DNA of 64,000 nucleotides from Neostapfia colusana (lineage: Eukaryota > Streptophyta > Magnoliopsida > Poales > Poaceae), in the NCBI GenBank assembly GCA_030760725.1, contig JASWHV010000013.1:35374699-35438698 (forward strand), written 5' to 3'. How positions within the stretch are numbered: the first letter of the stretch is position 1; each line of letters begins with the position of its first letter. The notes below the pieces were generated by a model that did no database searches, had not been told where the DNA came from, and saw nothing but the letters and a program-made list of their open reading frames with translations. Shown in pieces: positions 43,958 through 57,400 of the stretch. The position numbers and the translations under genes were made by a program.

Positions 43958-46900
43958 TTATGACAAAAGCTCTGGATAGTTCTTGCGGATGTAATCTTCG
44001 GTTTCCCACGTCGCCTCTTCCGGGGTATGATTACTCCACAGGACTTTGTAAAATTTTAAAGTCCGGTTCCGGGTGATCCGGGTCCTTTCGTCGATAATCT
44101 GTACAGGTTGCTCGACATAGGTGAGATCCGGCTTCAACTCGTCAATGTCTTCAGTGCGGATGGCAGCGGTAAACTTAAGACATTTCCGCAGCTGGGACAC
44201 GTGAAATATGTCGTGAATACCGGCAAGGCTTGCCGGTAGTTCCAGCCGGTATGCTACGTTTCCGCACTTCTCCGTTATAGCAAACGGACCGATGAATCAG
44301 GGAGCAAGTTTCTCCTTGACACCGAACCGATGAATCCCCTTCATCGGAGATACATGAAGATACACATGCTCTCCGACTTTGAAATGCAGCGGTCGATGTC
44401 TCTGGTCCGCGTAGCTCTTTTGACGAGATTGGGCAGCTTTGAGGTTCTCTTGTATTATCCGAACTTTCTCTTCGGCTTCATTGACAAGATCAACCCCGAA
44501 TGTTACTCGCTCACCGGATTCGCACCAGTTCAATGGTGTACGGCACTTCCGACCGTATAGAGCTTCATATGGTGTCATTTTGATGCTCGTCTGATATACG
44601 TTGTTGTACGAAAACTCCGCCAGCTGTAAGTGATCATCCCAACTCTTACCGTGGTGGATGGCACATGCCCTTAGCATATCTTCCAGTATTTGATTCACCC
44701 TTTCATTTTGCCCATCCGTTTGAGGGTGATATGCAGAGCTTCTAATCAACTTTGTCCCCAAGGAGGCGTGTAGCTGTTCCCAGAAACGGGCTACGAACAG
44801 CGATCCTCTATCTGACACAATGGTACGGGGAACTCCATGTAAGCACAAGATCCGTGCTATGTACAGCTCCACATACTGCTTTGCGTTGTACCTAGTATGC
44901 ACAGGGATGAAATGTGCTGATTTGGTTAATCGGTCCACAATTACCCAAATCGAATCATGGTTGTGGGAGGTCATCGGCAACCCGACAATGAAGTCCATAC
45001 TCAAGTCTTCCCACTTCCATGCCGGTACTTGCAATGGCTGCAACAGGCCTGACTTCTTCATATGGTCGGCCTTGACTCTTCGACACGTATCACACTCTGA
45101 AACGTATTTTGCAACTTCAGTTTCATACGTGTCCACCAAAACTTCTTCCGGAGGTCTTGGTACATTTTATTACTGCCCGGATGAATGGAAAACTTGGACA
45201 AATGAGCTTCATCCAAAATTTTCTTCCGTAGTCCCATATCCCGGGGTACTACAATCCGGTCGTTAAACCACAAAGTACCTTCATCGTCCTTCTGGAAGCA
45301 CTCCATTTCTCCGTTGTCTATCCTTCGCCGTATGTGAAACATACCCTTGTATTTTTTTTGAGCTTCAATGATCTTTTCTCGGATGGTAGGGATGAGAGCG
45401 AGATTATAGAGAGCTCCATACGGTATGACATGGAGGTTTGGTTCGTCATCATCCATTTCAGCGATACTTAGGTGATGGATATGCGCCTTACGACTGAGCG
45501 CATCGGCGACCACATTCGCCTTTCCTGGATGATAATGAATCTCCAGTTCATAGTCCTTAATGAGCTATAGCCATCTTCGTTGCCTCATGTTCAATTCTTT
45601 CTGAGTGAAGATGTACTTCAAGCTCTTGTGGTCGGTGTAGAGGTGTACAAGATTTCCGAGCAAGTAATGCCTCCACATCTTCAAAGCAAGGACCACGGCA
45701 GCTAACTCAAGATCATGAGTTGGATAATGCTGCTCGTGATTTCTGAGTTGACGAGATCCATAAGCGACCACTCGTCTTTCTTGCATCAGCACGCAGCCAA
45801 GACCGATGCCAGATGCATCGCAATAAACGTCGAATGGCTTCGTTGTATCCGGCTGAGCAAGAACTGGGGCTGTTGTGAGATGCTTCACTAAGGTCTTGAA
45901 AGCTTGTTCGCACGCAGCATCCCACACAAATCTGGTATTCTTCTTTAATAATTCCGTCATCGGTTTAGCAATCTTGGAAAAACTCGGAATAAACCTCCGG
46001 TAGTAACCCGCTAAACCGAGGAAGCTTCGGATTTCATGTATTGACTTTGGTGACTCCCATTTCTGCACTTGGATAATCTTACTTGGATCTACAGTGATGC
46101 CCTCCGCTGAAATGATGTGTCCGAGAAAAGGTACTTGATTAATCCAGAATTCACACTTGCTGAATTTTGCATAGAGCTGATGATCTCGCAATCTTTGTAG
46201 TACAATATGCAGATGTTCAGCATGTTCTTCCTCTGACTTGGAGTACACCAAGATATCGTCGATGAAGACAACAACGAATTTATCCAACTCCGGCATGAAC
46301 ACTGAATTCATCAGGTACATAAAGTGTGCCGGGGCGTTGGTCAAACCAAAAGACATAACGAGATACTCATACAGCCCGTATCTCGTTGAGAATGCCGTCT
46401 TCGGAATATCTTCTGCCCGGATTTTAATCTGGTGATATCCGGACCGAAGATCCATCTTTGAAAATACCTTCGCACCCACTAATTGATCGAAGAGCATATC
46501 AATGCGAGGTAGTTGATACTTGTTCTTGATGGTAACGGCGTTCAAAGGACGATAATCAACACAAAGCCATAGTGTTTCGTCCTTCTTCTTGACAAACAAC
46601 GCTGAACAACCACGAGGTGACGAACGTGGTCGTATAAAGCCCTTGCTCATTAGGTCATTCAGCTGTGTCTTCAATTCTTCCAGTTCATTGGGTGCCATCT
46701 TGTACGGCCTTCGTGATATCGGTGTCGTTCTCAGTATAAGTTCAATCTTGAACTCAACATCTCGTTCGGGGGCGGCATGCCCGGTAAATCATCGGGAAAC
46801 ACATCCGGGTACTCACGTACCACCGGAATGTCCTCTATCTCAACAGCTTCCGTGTGGTTCACTGTTGCAATCTGCTGCCGTCTGGCACCCAGAATTAATA

Positions 46901-48452
46901 TATGAAGACCGTGCTGTGGGGAGTTGAGCTCAACGGTCCTAGAGCTGATGTTAAGAACCGCTCTGTGGTAATTCAACCACGACGTCCCAAAAATGATGTC
47001 GATTTTCAGACCTTCAAGAATAATGAGGGTCGTAGGGTATATTTTACCCCCCAAACAAAGAGGTGCTCGGGAGACAACCTCACTTGCGGTACTGCTGCCC
47101 CCGGGTGAAGATATGAGGTATTGCCTCTTTGTATAAACGGTTTGGAGCTGATGTTGAGCCACAAAAGATTGGCTAATGAAGTTATGTGTGGCACCAGAAT
47201 CAAAGAGAACTAAAACCGGTAGCTGATTCAGAGAAAACATCCCTGCTAAAGTGGCTTCTCCTTCCGGAACATCATCAATCACAGTATAGTGAATGTTGCC
47301 CCTTATCTGCCCTCCTATCTGCAGATTGAGGTACGGATCGTATTGTTGTAAATATGATGACCCGCATCCTTGAATTCCCTCCGGACATTGCCTAGCATAA
47401 TGGCCCGTACGCCCACAAGTCAAACACGGTTGCCTCTCCGGTTCTTCGTTGACTTGCGGTGGACTGCTGGGTACAAATGGCTGCAGCGATGGACCACAAA
47501 CCACCGTCTGATGCTGTGGCAGTGGAGGTGGTGCAAGCTGTAAAACTTGACCAGTAATCAATCTCTGAGGAGTTGATCGTACAGGTGGCCTCCATCTTTC
47601 ACCAGGTGGCGTTTGATACACCAAACGGTACTTCCGAGGTACCTAACTTGTGCTGGCCAGCTTGATCTCACTTATCCTTCTCTTCTCCGCTTGCCATTCA
47701 AGTGTCGGCTTTTCCTGAATGAAAGCCACATCGACCATGTCGGTGTAACTGCCGTTATTGTGTACGGCCAACTTTTCCCGTAATATGGCACTCAGGCCAT
47801 GGAAGAATAGGTCACACCGTGCCTCTTCTTTCGCCACATACTCGGGAGCATATTGGGCCAAAAGATTATATCTCCTGACATACTCGAGGACACTAAAGTC
47901 CCCTTGCTTCAAGCCCAAAAATTCCTCCTGCTTTGCCTTGACAATACCTAGTGGTATGTAACGAGTACGAAAGGCTTCACAAAATTCACTCCATGCTACT
48001 TGATGGTCCTCCGGAATGGTGGCAAGATGATCCACCCACCAGTTTCCGGCGGCTCCATGGAGTTGTTGAGCGGCAAACTTTGTCTTCTGGTATTCATCAC
48101 ACTCGAATACTCCAAATTTTGACTCCATGACACGAAGCCATTGATCTGCTTCCACAGGTTCGGTGGTTTCAGTAAAAATTGGCGGTTGAGTGGCCAAGAA
48201 GTCCAGATAAGCGTCCCGAGATGGAACGACTTGTTGCGTGTTCTGGAGTACGCCTTGCTGTACCAAAGCTTGGAGTAAGTGTGTGTGTTCTTGCGTTGCT
48301 TCTTGGAGTAGCCTAGCGTTCTCTTGATTAGACTCGACGACCCGAGTCATAAGATCCATCCATCCTGTGGATGGTGGTTCCAGCGGTGGAATTGAAGCAT
48401 CACCGCCTCGACGAGAACTTCCGGCCCTACTCCTAGAGCGAGTACGAGCCAT
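43958..48452 (-). pseudogene. gag-pol: gag-pol polyprotein of element E, decayed
   Basis: Starts MARTRSRSR at 48452 after the acceptor-like attttgcag. Order: Gag (WLRVMESKFGVF, NWWVDHL), a TAG at 47643-47645, CCHC knuckle CLTCGRTGHYARQC, protease VLFDSGATHNF, RT with FIDDILVYS, RNase H, integrase (CDTCRRVK, HPQTDGQNERVNQ) and a chromodomain (LKFYKVLWSNHT) ending at 43958. Lesions: TAG at 47643; two extra C near 46773 in a C run after the protease; TAG at 45562-45564 in RNase H; a one-base loss near 45125 in the integrase zinc region; TGA for Arg near 44294. It is clearly homologous to family 1 but distinct, and cannot make a full polyprotein. Confidence 0.9.
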
Positions 48453-49990
48453 ACTGCAAAATGTCGTTGAGATGAGTTAAACAAGAACTCAGCAGTATGT
48501 GAGACTAATGGAAACATGATTATGTCAAAACTTTACGAAAGCAGTAACAAAATTCATGTTCACACAACTCCTTAGTAGGCATAGTTATTCAGCCTATCTG
48601 TACAGGACAGACGTTTATGCACTATCCCCATATTTTGATCTAGTTTAAAGCATTTTCATATCTCGAGTTGAATACTAAAGATAAAGTTAACTTCCGTATC
48701 TTTCCAACGAGTACTCATATGCCTCCAGATCATCTCCGGATTTAAAGTTATGATTTTCCAAAGTTGACAGAATTCTTGGATAAAATTTGCCAGCACCTCC
48801 TTTGTACGTGGCTGATTTTATCACAGTTGTATATGTAAATACAATAAGAACCTGAACAAAATTTGAACTACAACAATGTTGCACATTTCATAACCTATCC
48901 AATGGTGTATCATAAGCTTCTTAAGGGTTTCTCTACAGAAAGTTATGGCTTAAAAACAGAAAGGTCCAGCGAGGTTTTGTTGCTGTCCTGGTTCTGGACA
49001 GTTTACGATCCTCTGAACTTTCTGCCCATTTAGCCTGTGATTTTGCTCTGGAGCTCAACAAATAAGTTGTAGATCACTTGAAAATCTTTCCAGAACTGTA
49101 TCATACACCTTAATTGGGTCAAGCTACTCAGAGTTATGCTCTGTTAAAGTCCAGCAAGAATTCTTGCCGAAAACAAAGCACTCTGTTTTGGAAATCTTTG
49201 AAGCCTAATGTTCCTCTCATTTGAATCTTAGCTCAAAATAAGAGTTCAGTAACTAATATTTGTTCCAAACTTCCGTTTTTAGTTGAAAGTTAGTTCATGA
49301 CTCATTTCTTCAAAGGAAAGGGGTTATTAAGTTTAGTACGGCGTCGATGCACCGTAAGAAGCATGTCGGTACTACGTAACCTCATCAAAAGAAAATCCTA
49401 ACCAGATTATACCGGCATAAACGTATCTTAGGTGGCACTAAAACGGTCACTCACAAACGTGTACTATTCGTACTACGATTTTGTGGTTAACCCTGCACAA
49501 GTCACACTCAATCGTCAGGTCCGGCTGCACACCGAACCTGGTATCCATACAGTTCTTACACCTGTCCGTCATCACTCGCACAGGTGTTCTCAAGCCAAAC
49601 ACTCCTTGAGCTACGTGTTCACATTACTAACCACGTGACGGGGTTTCCCAAATTGCACCACGCACGCCTGGGACAGACGTTGCTCGAGTACCCCAAACGA
49701 CATTAAGAGTCGTAGAGGATACTTAAGCGGGTCGGGTTACCTGCCACCCTTGGGGCTCCACCCTTCAGCTTGTGCGCATTGGTGGACAGCGCTTACGTGC
49801 ACCCCGCAAGACATAAATCATCCCGAGATGCACGTTTTTTTGACATAACAAATAAGTTAGGTTGCCACCTTCATATTAAGCTAATAGTAATCCTTATGTG
49901 GGACTAGTACCGTATCCTCACCGTAACCTAAATTTGTATCGTAATACCTTCCTTATTCCGTGTGCTATTATCAATGCGGCTCTGATACCA
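48453..49990 (-). other. Leader and Met-tRNA primer site of element E, no ORF1
   Basis: Primer site at 49979-49990, two bases from the LTR at 49993. About 1.5 kb lies between it and gag. The primer-proximal half resembles the family-1 leader (near 49500-49820). No ORF1-like sequence is present, so gag is the first gene. Confidence 0.85.
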
Positions 49991-49992
49991 GC

Positions 49993-52900
49993 TGAGATGG
50001 ACCCGTCAACCGAGACAGGCCACTCGCCCGGGAATCCCATTGGGTGGTGCTGTGTTGTGCGGCACCCAACAGCACACATATAAGGATCAATGTATTACAT
50101 AAAACAATAGCGAAAGCTTACAAGTTTTGCTTTGTAAATACTTTACATCAAGTAACTACAGCGGAAGTCTATCTCAACTCACGTCGAATAGCTACGAGCA
50201 CTCGAGATGAAGTCCAGCCCGCGGACTTCTCTTGCTAGCAACACGAAGACAAGCAGCAGCGGCTGGGTTCTCCATGTGTTACCAGACTCGGGAGTCCCCG
50301 AGTCTCACCGGACAACCTTCTTTTCAGCATCGTTGTTAACCTGCAAAACCACTTATATAGCAAGCGTGAGCACATAGGCTCAGCAAGTCTGACCTGTCTC
50401 TCCTAAACAAGAAACTCCACATGTACGACGGTTGCAATTAGGTTGGCTAGATGTGCATAAAGGACTCGCCTAAAGTCGATCCTTAACTTTCATATTTTAA
50501 GCCTCATTGTGCAAACCTTGAGCCGAAAAGCATCGCAATTCCACAATCAAACAAGAAACGCTTTGTTGTGATGCTCCTTGCACAAAGTGAAAGTAAACTT
50601 TAATGAGCCTATCTCTAATTCACTCATGGTTGCAATACAAGTTATAGTACAGCCTTACCAAGTTCAAAGATAAACAATTCCAGTTGTTACTACGTCAAGA
50701 CGCAGTGGGCAAGTATGCTCATATAACCGCGAGCGACGGTGATTCGAATCAGTACACGCCCGGACTACACGACACGTACACCCGTACTCCGAGTTGCCGG
50801 CAGCAACCTCGACTGACGTTGTACGCGGCCACCTTTCCCAAGATCTTCCACATTGGACGCAGTCCAACTGACCCGAGTACGCAAGCTCCCTCAAGGTACA
50901 TACCCGCTGTGGTATGTTCTTGAGCGAGGTACCTCCTGCTACCCTGACGCCGAAAGCCTAAGGCAGTTGGAAAAGTTCCACTATGGATCTCCCAAGGTAC
51001 ATCGGTTTCCTGGGTCCCATATATCCACTATGCGCCCGGTACACAACTCAAACTTGTCCAACAGGGCCAAGCACGGACAGGCCTTAACCGACACAGGCAG
51101 GGCTATGCACACACGGCCTGCAACCTGCTGCATCTAAACCTCCCTGCCCGGTCTCAATTTCTTATTTGTGAACTTTCCTCATCTTCTCTAAATTGGACCC
51201 GTTCCAAGTACACCAGCCCTAAACTCGCGAGTAGATTCCAACTACTCGTCTTCTACCGGACCTTTCCTACTAACATTAGCGTAGCCAAATCCACTCGAAG
51301 AGTTGCTATTCTACCCTTTCTCTCTTAGGTGTTTCTGGTCATGCAAGTGGTGTTTTCAATATCATCTAGACTTACTGCAATCAATGATGCAAAGCTATGA
51401 TCTCTACAAATGAAAATGTTTTATAAAACGGTTCAAATGCAAACCGGGGCTTGCCTGTTTTGCAGGTGACTAAGGTTACAATCAGTTAGTGACGATCACT
51501 TGAAGCTTGATCACTTGTTTTCCTCCCTCCTTGATCCTCACTTCAAGTCCTTCTCACCTTCTTCACGTATATGCTACATGATATGATCATGCATATGTAT
51601 TTAATTGAAAAGCTTTTGCTCATAAGATCTAATGACAGTTTTAAAACTGGAACTTTGTTTAAGAATTTAAAATGACACTGGTGCTAGTGGTTTGGGTTGG
51701 GTTTAAACACTAAGATCAATTATTAAGTGCTTTTCCCACTTAAGTGTTGATCACCTTAAGATGTTACCTATGACAGTGGTGATCCAGAGCTCCAATGGCG
51801 CTGGGAATTTTCATGTGAGTTCCTGGTCACAAGAAAGTCCTCTGGACCAAAATTTAGCACTTTTCATGGAGTGGTTTATTTAGAATAATTCTCTAAGTGT
51901 TTAGTCAAAGATGAATTAATTCTGAGGTAAAACTCATGTTCATGTCAAACTCAGTGAACCAAAATTTCAATTATAGTTCATAGAGTCTACATGAATTTTC
52001 CTAAGATTTTTGGAGCTAAGAATTTCCCAGAACTGAATTTACAAATTTTGGAAATTCTCTGAAAATGTTTTCTGTATTCATTTGAATACAGGAACTTACA
52101 ATCTGAATTACCCTGATTAATTCAACTCCAAATGAGCTGCAACGTTTGCAGGAGTCTAATAACACCCTAAAGAATATTCTGGCAAAATTTGAGGATTTTT
52201 GGATAAACCAAACTCCCTCTAAAATTCTTTTGCTGAAAAGCTTTAAAGAATTTTCCAGAATTAAATAAAGACTTTCATACAAACTGGGTTGCATATTTGG
52301 ATAGAGTTTGTCAATCTGAATCTAACCCAATTTGAATCACTAAATTTGGAGGTTCCTAGCAAAAGTTATGCTCTTCTAAAGTTTGGGGAAAAATCTGGAA
52401 TTTGAATAAATCCGGGAAAAGTTTAAACCTGACTGTGGGACCAGGGGCACGTGTCAGTCACCTGGAGCGCGCCACACGGGCTACAGAATTGTTTCCCGCG
52501 CTGTCACAGCCAATTCCGCGCCACAGAGTATCCGGCACACTGTTGCCGTGCGACTGACGCGTGGGGCCGGTAGCATCTTCGTCTACCTCCCAACCCCGCG
52601 CTTCTGCACCGCCGGGCTCGCCGGAGTTCGCCGGTTTTCATCGCTCCGACCAACTCCCGAGCTGTTACTCGCCGCCAGGCCCTATTTTAACCCGAGGAAC
52701 ACGATGGTGGGACTTCCCCAGACCGGCGAGGTTCCTAAACCACCCCGCACCGGTGCAGCGGCTCTGAGGGAGTCCGGCAACCTTGCCCCGATGCTCTAGC
52801 CTGCCAGAAGTCCTCTGGAAAGGTTCTACAGCACCAGTGGAGGTTTGCCCTGCTCGGCATGGCCGCATATGGGCTCGGAAACGGCTCTAACCTAGGGTTC

Positions 52901-54217
52901 ATCGTGCACCCGATGCCCCTTATTGTGGTAGCCGTCGGAAAAGCTTGAAACAAGCCGTCTACCATGGGTTTCATGCGACGTTTTGTGAAGAATAAAAGTT
53001 GCTACACCAGTCTAGGTTCTGTGTGCGAAATTTGTAGAGCTCTAAATGAATATAACTCAAGAATTTCATGGATTCGTACCCGCGGTCAGTTTTCCCCAGC
53101 CGGAGAAGATTTCCAAAATTCGTCGTCCAGATGCGAAGACAAGCTCTGTGCTTCGGGTGGAAGCTGCACGGAGCTCCTGCGCGTCCCAGGGCGGCCTTGC
53201 TTGGTCGTGACAAGCTCTGGAGGAGGCTTTCCACGGGAGCCGTGGATGGCGGTTTCTTCCGGCCGCCGCTGAAACCGAGTTATCTCAGTATGGAGAGCAC
53301 GAACGCCCTTGGTGAGTGCACGAGGGGGTCGTGGGGACGATGGTGGTGTTGCTTGTCTGCTCAACCGAGGCTTCACACGCACGTTATGGCGGTGGCCGAT
53401 CAAGCGGACAGCGTCGGCCGCTGCGGCTGTTTCTCGCGCGAGGAAAAGAAACAGAGCGGCGCTGGTCTTCGGGAATGAGCGAAGAGGAGCACGGCAGAGG
53501 GTATAAGACGGTCGGGCGGCTTCTCCAGCGCGACAAAATCCAGCAGGAGGTGGAGGCGTCGGCTGATCGCCGGTGTCGCCCGGTGCTGCGCCCGTCGGTG
53601 TCGGGTGCCGACTGAAGAAAGCAAACAGAGACCCAACACTGTGAGATCTTTTGCAATTTTCAGTTCACTCAATGACATGTGGGACCCACTGATCAGTCCC
53701 TCCTTATCTCCCTCCAAATATCTCACAGGTTCGAATATTGGGTGAATTCAATTGTGGAAATTCAAATCTGGTATGCATTTGGATAATTGGGCAAGTTTCA
53801 TCCAAATTCAAATGAGTGTTTGAATTCTTTGTCATTTAAAGTCCACTTTGCACACCCCCTAATTTGGACTAAAGGAATTCAAATATGAAATCGGATTTTT
53901 AATTTGGCTGCTACAAATGAGATTTTCAGCACAACAGTTTTGAATTCCATTGTTGCTCTCATTTGAATTTTTATTTTGAACACATTGTTCCAAATCTGAT
54001 TTTTGTTTTCTCACACATATGGGAACTTCCCATCCTTGTTTTAGACCCCTCTAAGGTTCCAAGTTCTCAAATAAACATTTGACTTGTGTGAAGAAAAACC
54101 CTCATGTGTGTCATCACATGTGGAAAAGTTTTAACAAGTCCCAAATTTCATACATATGAAACCAACTTTTGCAAATAAGTGTTTCTTTGTATTCATAATT
54201 TTTGGGACCTTTACATC
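49993..54217 (-). repeat. 5' LTR of element E (4225 bp)
   Basis: Complete, from tgagatggaccc to gggacctttaca on the plus strand. It contains the conserved 7-bp hairpin (51228-51248). It also has the splice-like boundaries equivalent to those of family 1 (minus strand atcatgtag, cag|gcaagcc, ttttgcag). A weak TATA candidate (cttataccc, minus strand) is near 53500. Confidence 0.92.
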
Positions 54218-54422
54218 ATGTAGGCAGTAGTGTATGTATAGGTAGTGACGACATGAGCACGACTTCTCGGAGACCCGAGAATAATGTATCTTGTATAAAG
54301 CTTATACTTTATCAATATATGTGAATGTTGTGCAAATTATTCATGTGTCACTTCAATACCTACTGTTGCATATGGAATTTTAAGTAAGACATGTGCTAAT
54401 CGCTGCTGTTTTGAATTTCAGA

Positions 54423-57400
54423 ATGACACGTACTCGTGCCAACCCGGATGTTGGGGGTACTAGCCAGGGGGGAGAGACCTCCCAACAACCTCCCGAGGAC
54501 TCCTCGGGACAGCAGCAGCAACAGCAAACACCGCCACCTCCACTACCAACGGTTACATTGGCCGACATCGTCACGGCAATGGCGGGTTCCCATCAGCAGC
54601 ACACGGAGTTGCTGCAAACTCTTATCGCTAATACGTCTCGCCCAGAGAGACGTCAAGACCGTGAGGAGCGTCAACAGAGCTCCTACTCCGACTTCCTGGC
54701 AACTCATACCCCGGTATTCTCAAGGGCGGATGAACCTCTTGACGCGGACAACTGGCTCCGCGCAATAGACATGAAGTTGGGGCTGCTCCAGATAAGCGAG
54801 CAGCGCAAGACTCAGTTCGCGGTCCAGCAGCTCCAAGGATCCGCGAGCGCGTGGTGGGCAAACTTTTGTGCTTCACAGCCCACCGACCGAGTTATGACCT
54901 GGACAGAGTTCCGGACGGCCTTTAGGGCCTATCACATACCGCCAGGCCTGATGAAGAGGAAGACGCAGGAGTTTCTCCACCTGCAGCAAGGGAGCAGGAA
55001 CGCGCTGGAATACTCCAGGGCGTTCAACGATCTCGCGCTCTACGCGTCGTATCACGCAGATACCGATGAGAAGCGGCGGGACCACTTTTACAAGGGGCTT
55101 AACCCGCTCCTGAAGGACAAGTTGGCGATGTTCAATCGCGGCAGCCTCAACGACATCATTGATGCTGCGATTGTTCAGGAGGACTCCGGCAAGGAGTTGG
55201 CGGCGGCGGAGAGAAAGTGAAACGCGCCGCAAAGCAGCGGAGAAGGAGGTGGTCCTTTTCAGAAGTTTCGGATGGTGAATCACCCACCATCAGGTCCACG
55301 CTGGCAGCCACTCCAGAGGTCGATGCCTTTCCGCAGTCGACCATACTCTTCACCGGCGTTCAGGCCGGCACTGCCAGTACCACCTCCGCAACAACAGAAG
55401 CATCGGGCGATGCCGCGTGCGTATGCGCCTCAGCACCGCATGCCGGGTTTTCGTCCCCCGAGCACTACACCAGCAGCGGCCACATGTTACAAGTGTGGTC
55501 GTCCAGGACACTTTGCCAGCAGTTGTCCAGAGAGGCAAGGCGGTGGAGTTGCACCACCGTTTCCGGGGAGGAATCAACCCCAGAACACCACTAATGCGCC
55601 GCGGGCAAACCCTAGGCCCGGCACTGTCCACCAGCTTGCCACAGAGGACGTGCCAGAGGGTGAGCCAATCCTTGCGGGTATGTTCCAACTCCACCAGCAT
55701 CCCGCTATAGTACTATTTGATTCAGGCACCACACATAGCTTCATTAGCCAAGCTTTCATTAATAAATATAGCTTGCAAATACTACCCACCAATAGTCCTT
55801 ATGTGAACTGTTCACCGGATGGGAAAATTTCAGCCAGCATGATGGTCCCAAAAGCGCCATTGTGCTTAGAGGGTAGAGTTTACCCTACGTCTCTCATAAT
55901 CTTGGAGGGACAAAAGGTCGATGTCATCTTAGGGATATCGTGGTTAACCCGCCACGGCGCTGTTTTAGACACCGTCCTCCGAGTTGTGCACTTAAACTCA
56001 GAGTTGCACAAATCTCACTCCTTATTTCTGGACAGTTCAGAAATAAAACTTCCAAGTGTCCATCAAGCCACAACCATCAGATTGGAAGATATTCCAGTGG
56101 TCCGAGAGTTCCCTGACGTATTCCCGGATGATTTGCCGGGGATGCCGCCCGATAGAGAGGTGGAGTTCAAGATTGAACTTGCACCGGGAACCATGCCAAT
56201 ATCCCAAAGGCCGTACAAGATGGCGCCCAAGGAATTGGCTGAATTGAAGACCCAGCTAACGGACCTGCTGGAAAAGGGTTTTATTAGGCCGAGCTCCTTG
56301 CCATGGGGATGTTCAGCGTTATTTGTAAAGAAGAAGGATGAGACGTTGCGGCTTTGCATGGACTATCGTCCATTAAATGCCGTAACCATCAAGAACAAGT
56401 ACCCGTTGCTATGGATCGACATGTTGTTTGATCAGTTGGTCGAAGCAAAGATCTTTTCCAAGATGGACTTAAGATCCGGGTACCATCAGATTAAGATAAG
56501 GGCGGAGGACATTCCAAAGACAGCTTTCTTGACGAGGTACGGACTTTATGAGTACCTGGTCATGTCCTTCGGTCTCACCAATGCTCCAGCTCACTTCATG
56601 TACTTAATGAACTCGGTATTCATGCCGGAGCTGGACAAGTTTGTCGTGGTCTTTATCGATGACATCCTGGTATATTCCAAGTCGGAGGAAGATCACAAGA
56701 AGCATCTGCGTATAGTCTTGCAACGGCTGCGGGATCACAAGCTATACGCGAAATTCAGCAAATGCGAGTTCTGGATATCACAAGTGCCTTTCCTCGGGCA
56801 TATCATTTCAGCGGAGGGTATCGCTGTAGACCCGAGCAAGATCACTCAAGTGCTGAATTGGAAATCCCCGAGGACTGTTCACGAGCTACGGAGTTTCCTC
56901 GGACTAGCGGGATATGATCGGAGGTTCATTCCGAACTTCTCAAAGATTGCCAAGCCTATGACGGAGCTGCTGAAGAAGGCTACCAAATATGTTTGGAGTC
57001 CAGCATGTGAAGCAGCATTCAAGGCTTTAGTCAAGCACCTGACATCAGCACCAGTTTTGGCGCAGCCAGACACAACAAAACCGTTCGATGTGTACTGCGA
57101 TGCATCCGGCATTGGGCTCGTATGTGTGCTGATGCAAGACCGAAGGGTGGTCGCGTATGTATCACGGCAGCTTAGAAACCATGAGCAGAATTATCCAACT
57201 CACGACTTGGAGCTCGCTGCCATGGCACTTGCACTCAAAATGTGGAGGCACTACCTACTCGGTAACCTCGTACATTTGTATACCGACCACAAAAGCTTCA
57301 AGTACATATTCACTCAGAAGGAGCTGAATATGAGGCAGCGAAGATGGTTAGAGTTGATAAAGGATTACGAAATAGAGATCCATTATCATCCGGGCAAGGC

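Larger units (their letters stand above)
40698..54217 (-). mobile_element. Element E: related Tekay-like chromovirus of a second family, 3' LTR truncated
   Basis: Left LTR (3') truncated to 40698-43886, then purine tract, decayed gag-pol, leader, primer site, and complete 5' LTR of 4225 bp (49993-54217). It differs from family 1 in LTR ends (tgagatggaccc...cctttaca), protein sequence and absence of ORF1. Right flank is tcatg of element H. The missing first 1091 bp of its 3' LTR (equivalent to 49993-51083) is explained by the C/D deletion. Five coding lesions and differing LTRs mark it as older than A, C and D. Confidence 0.92.
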
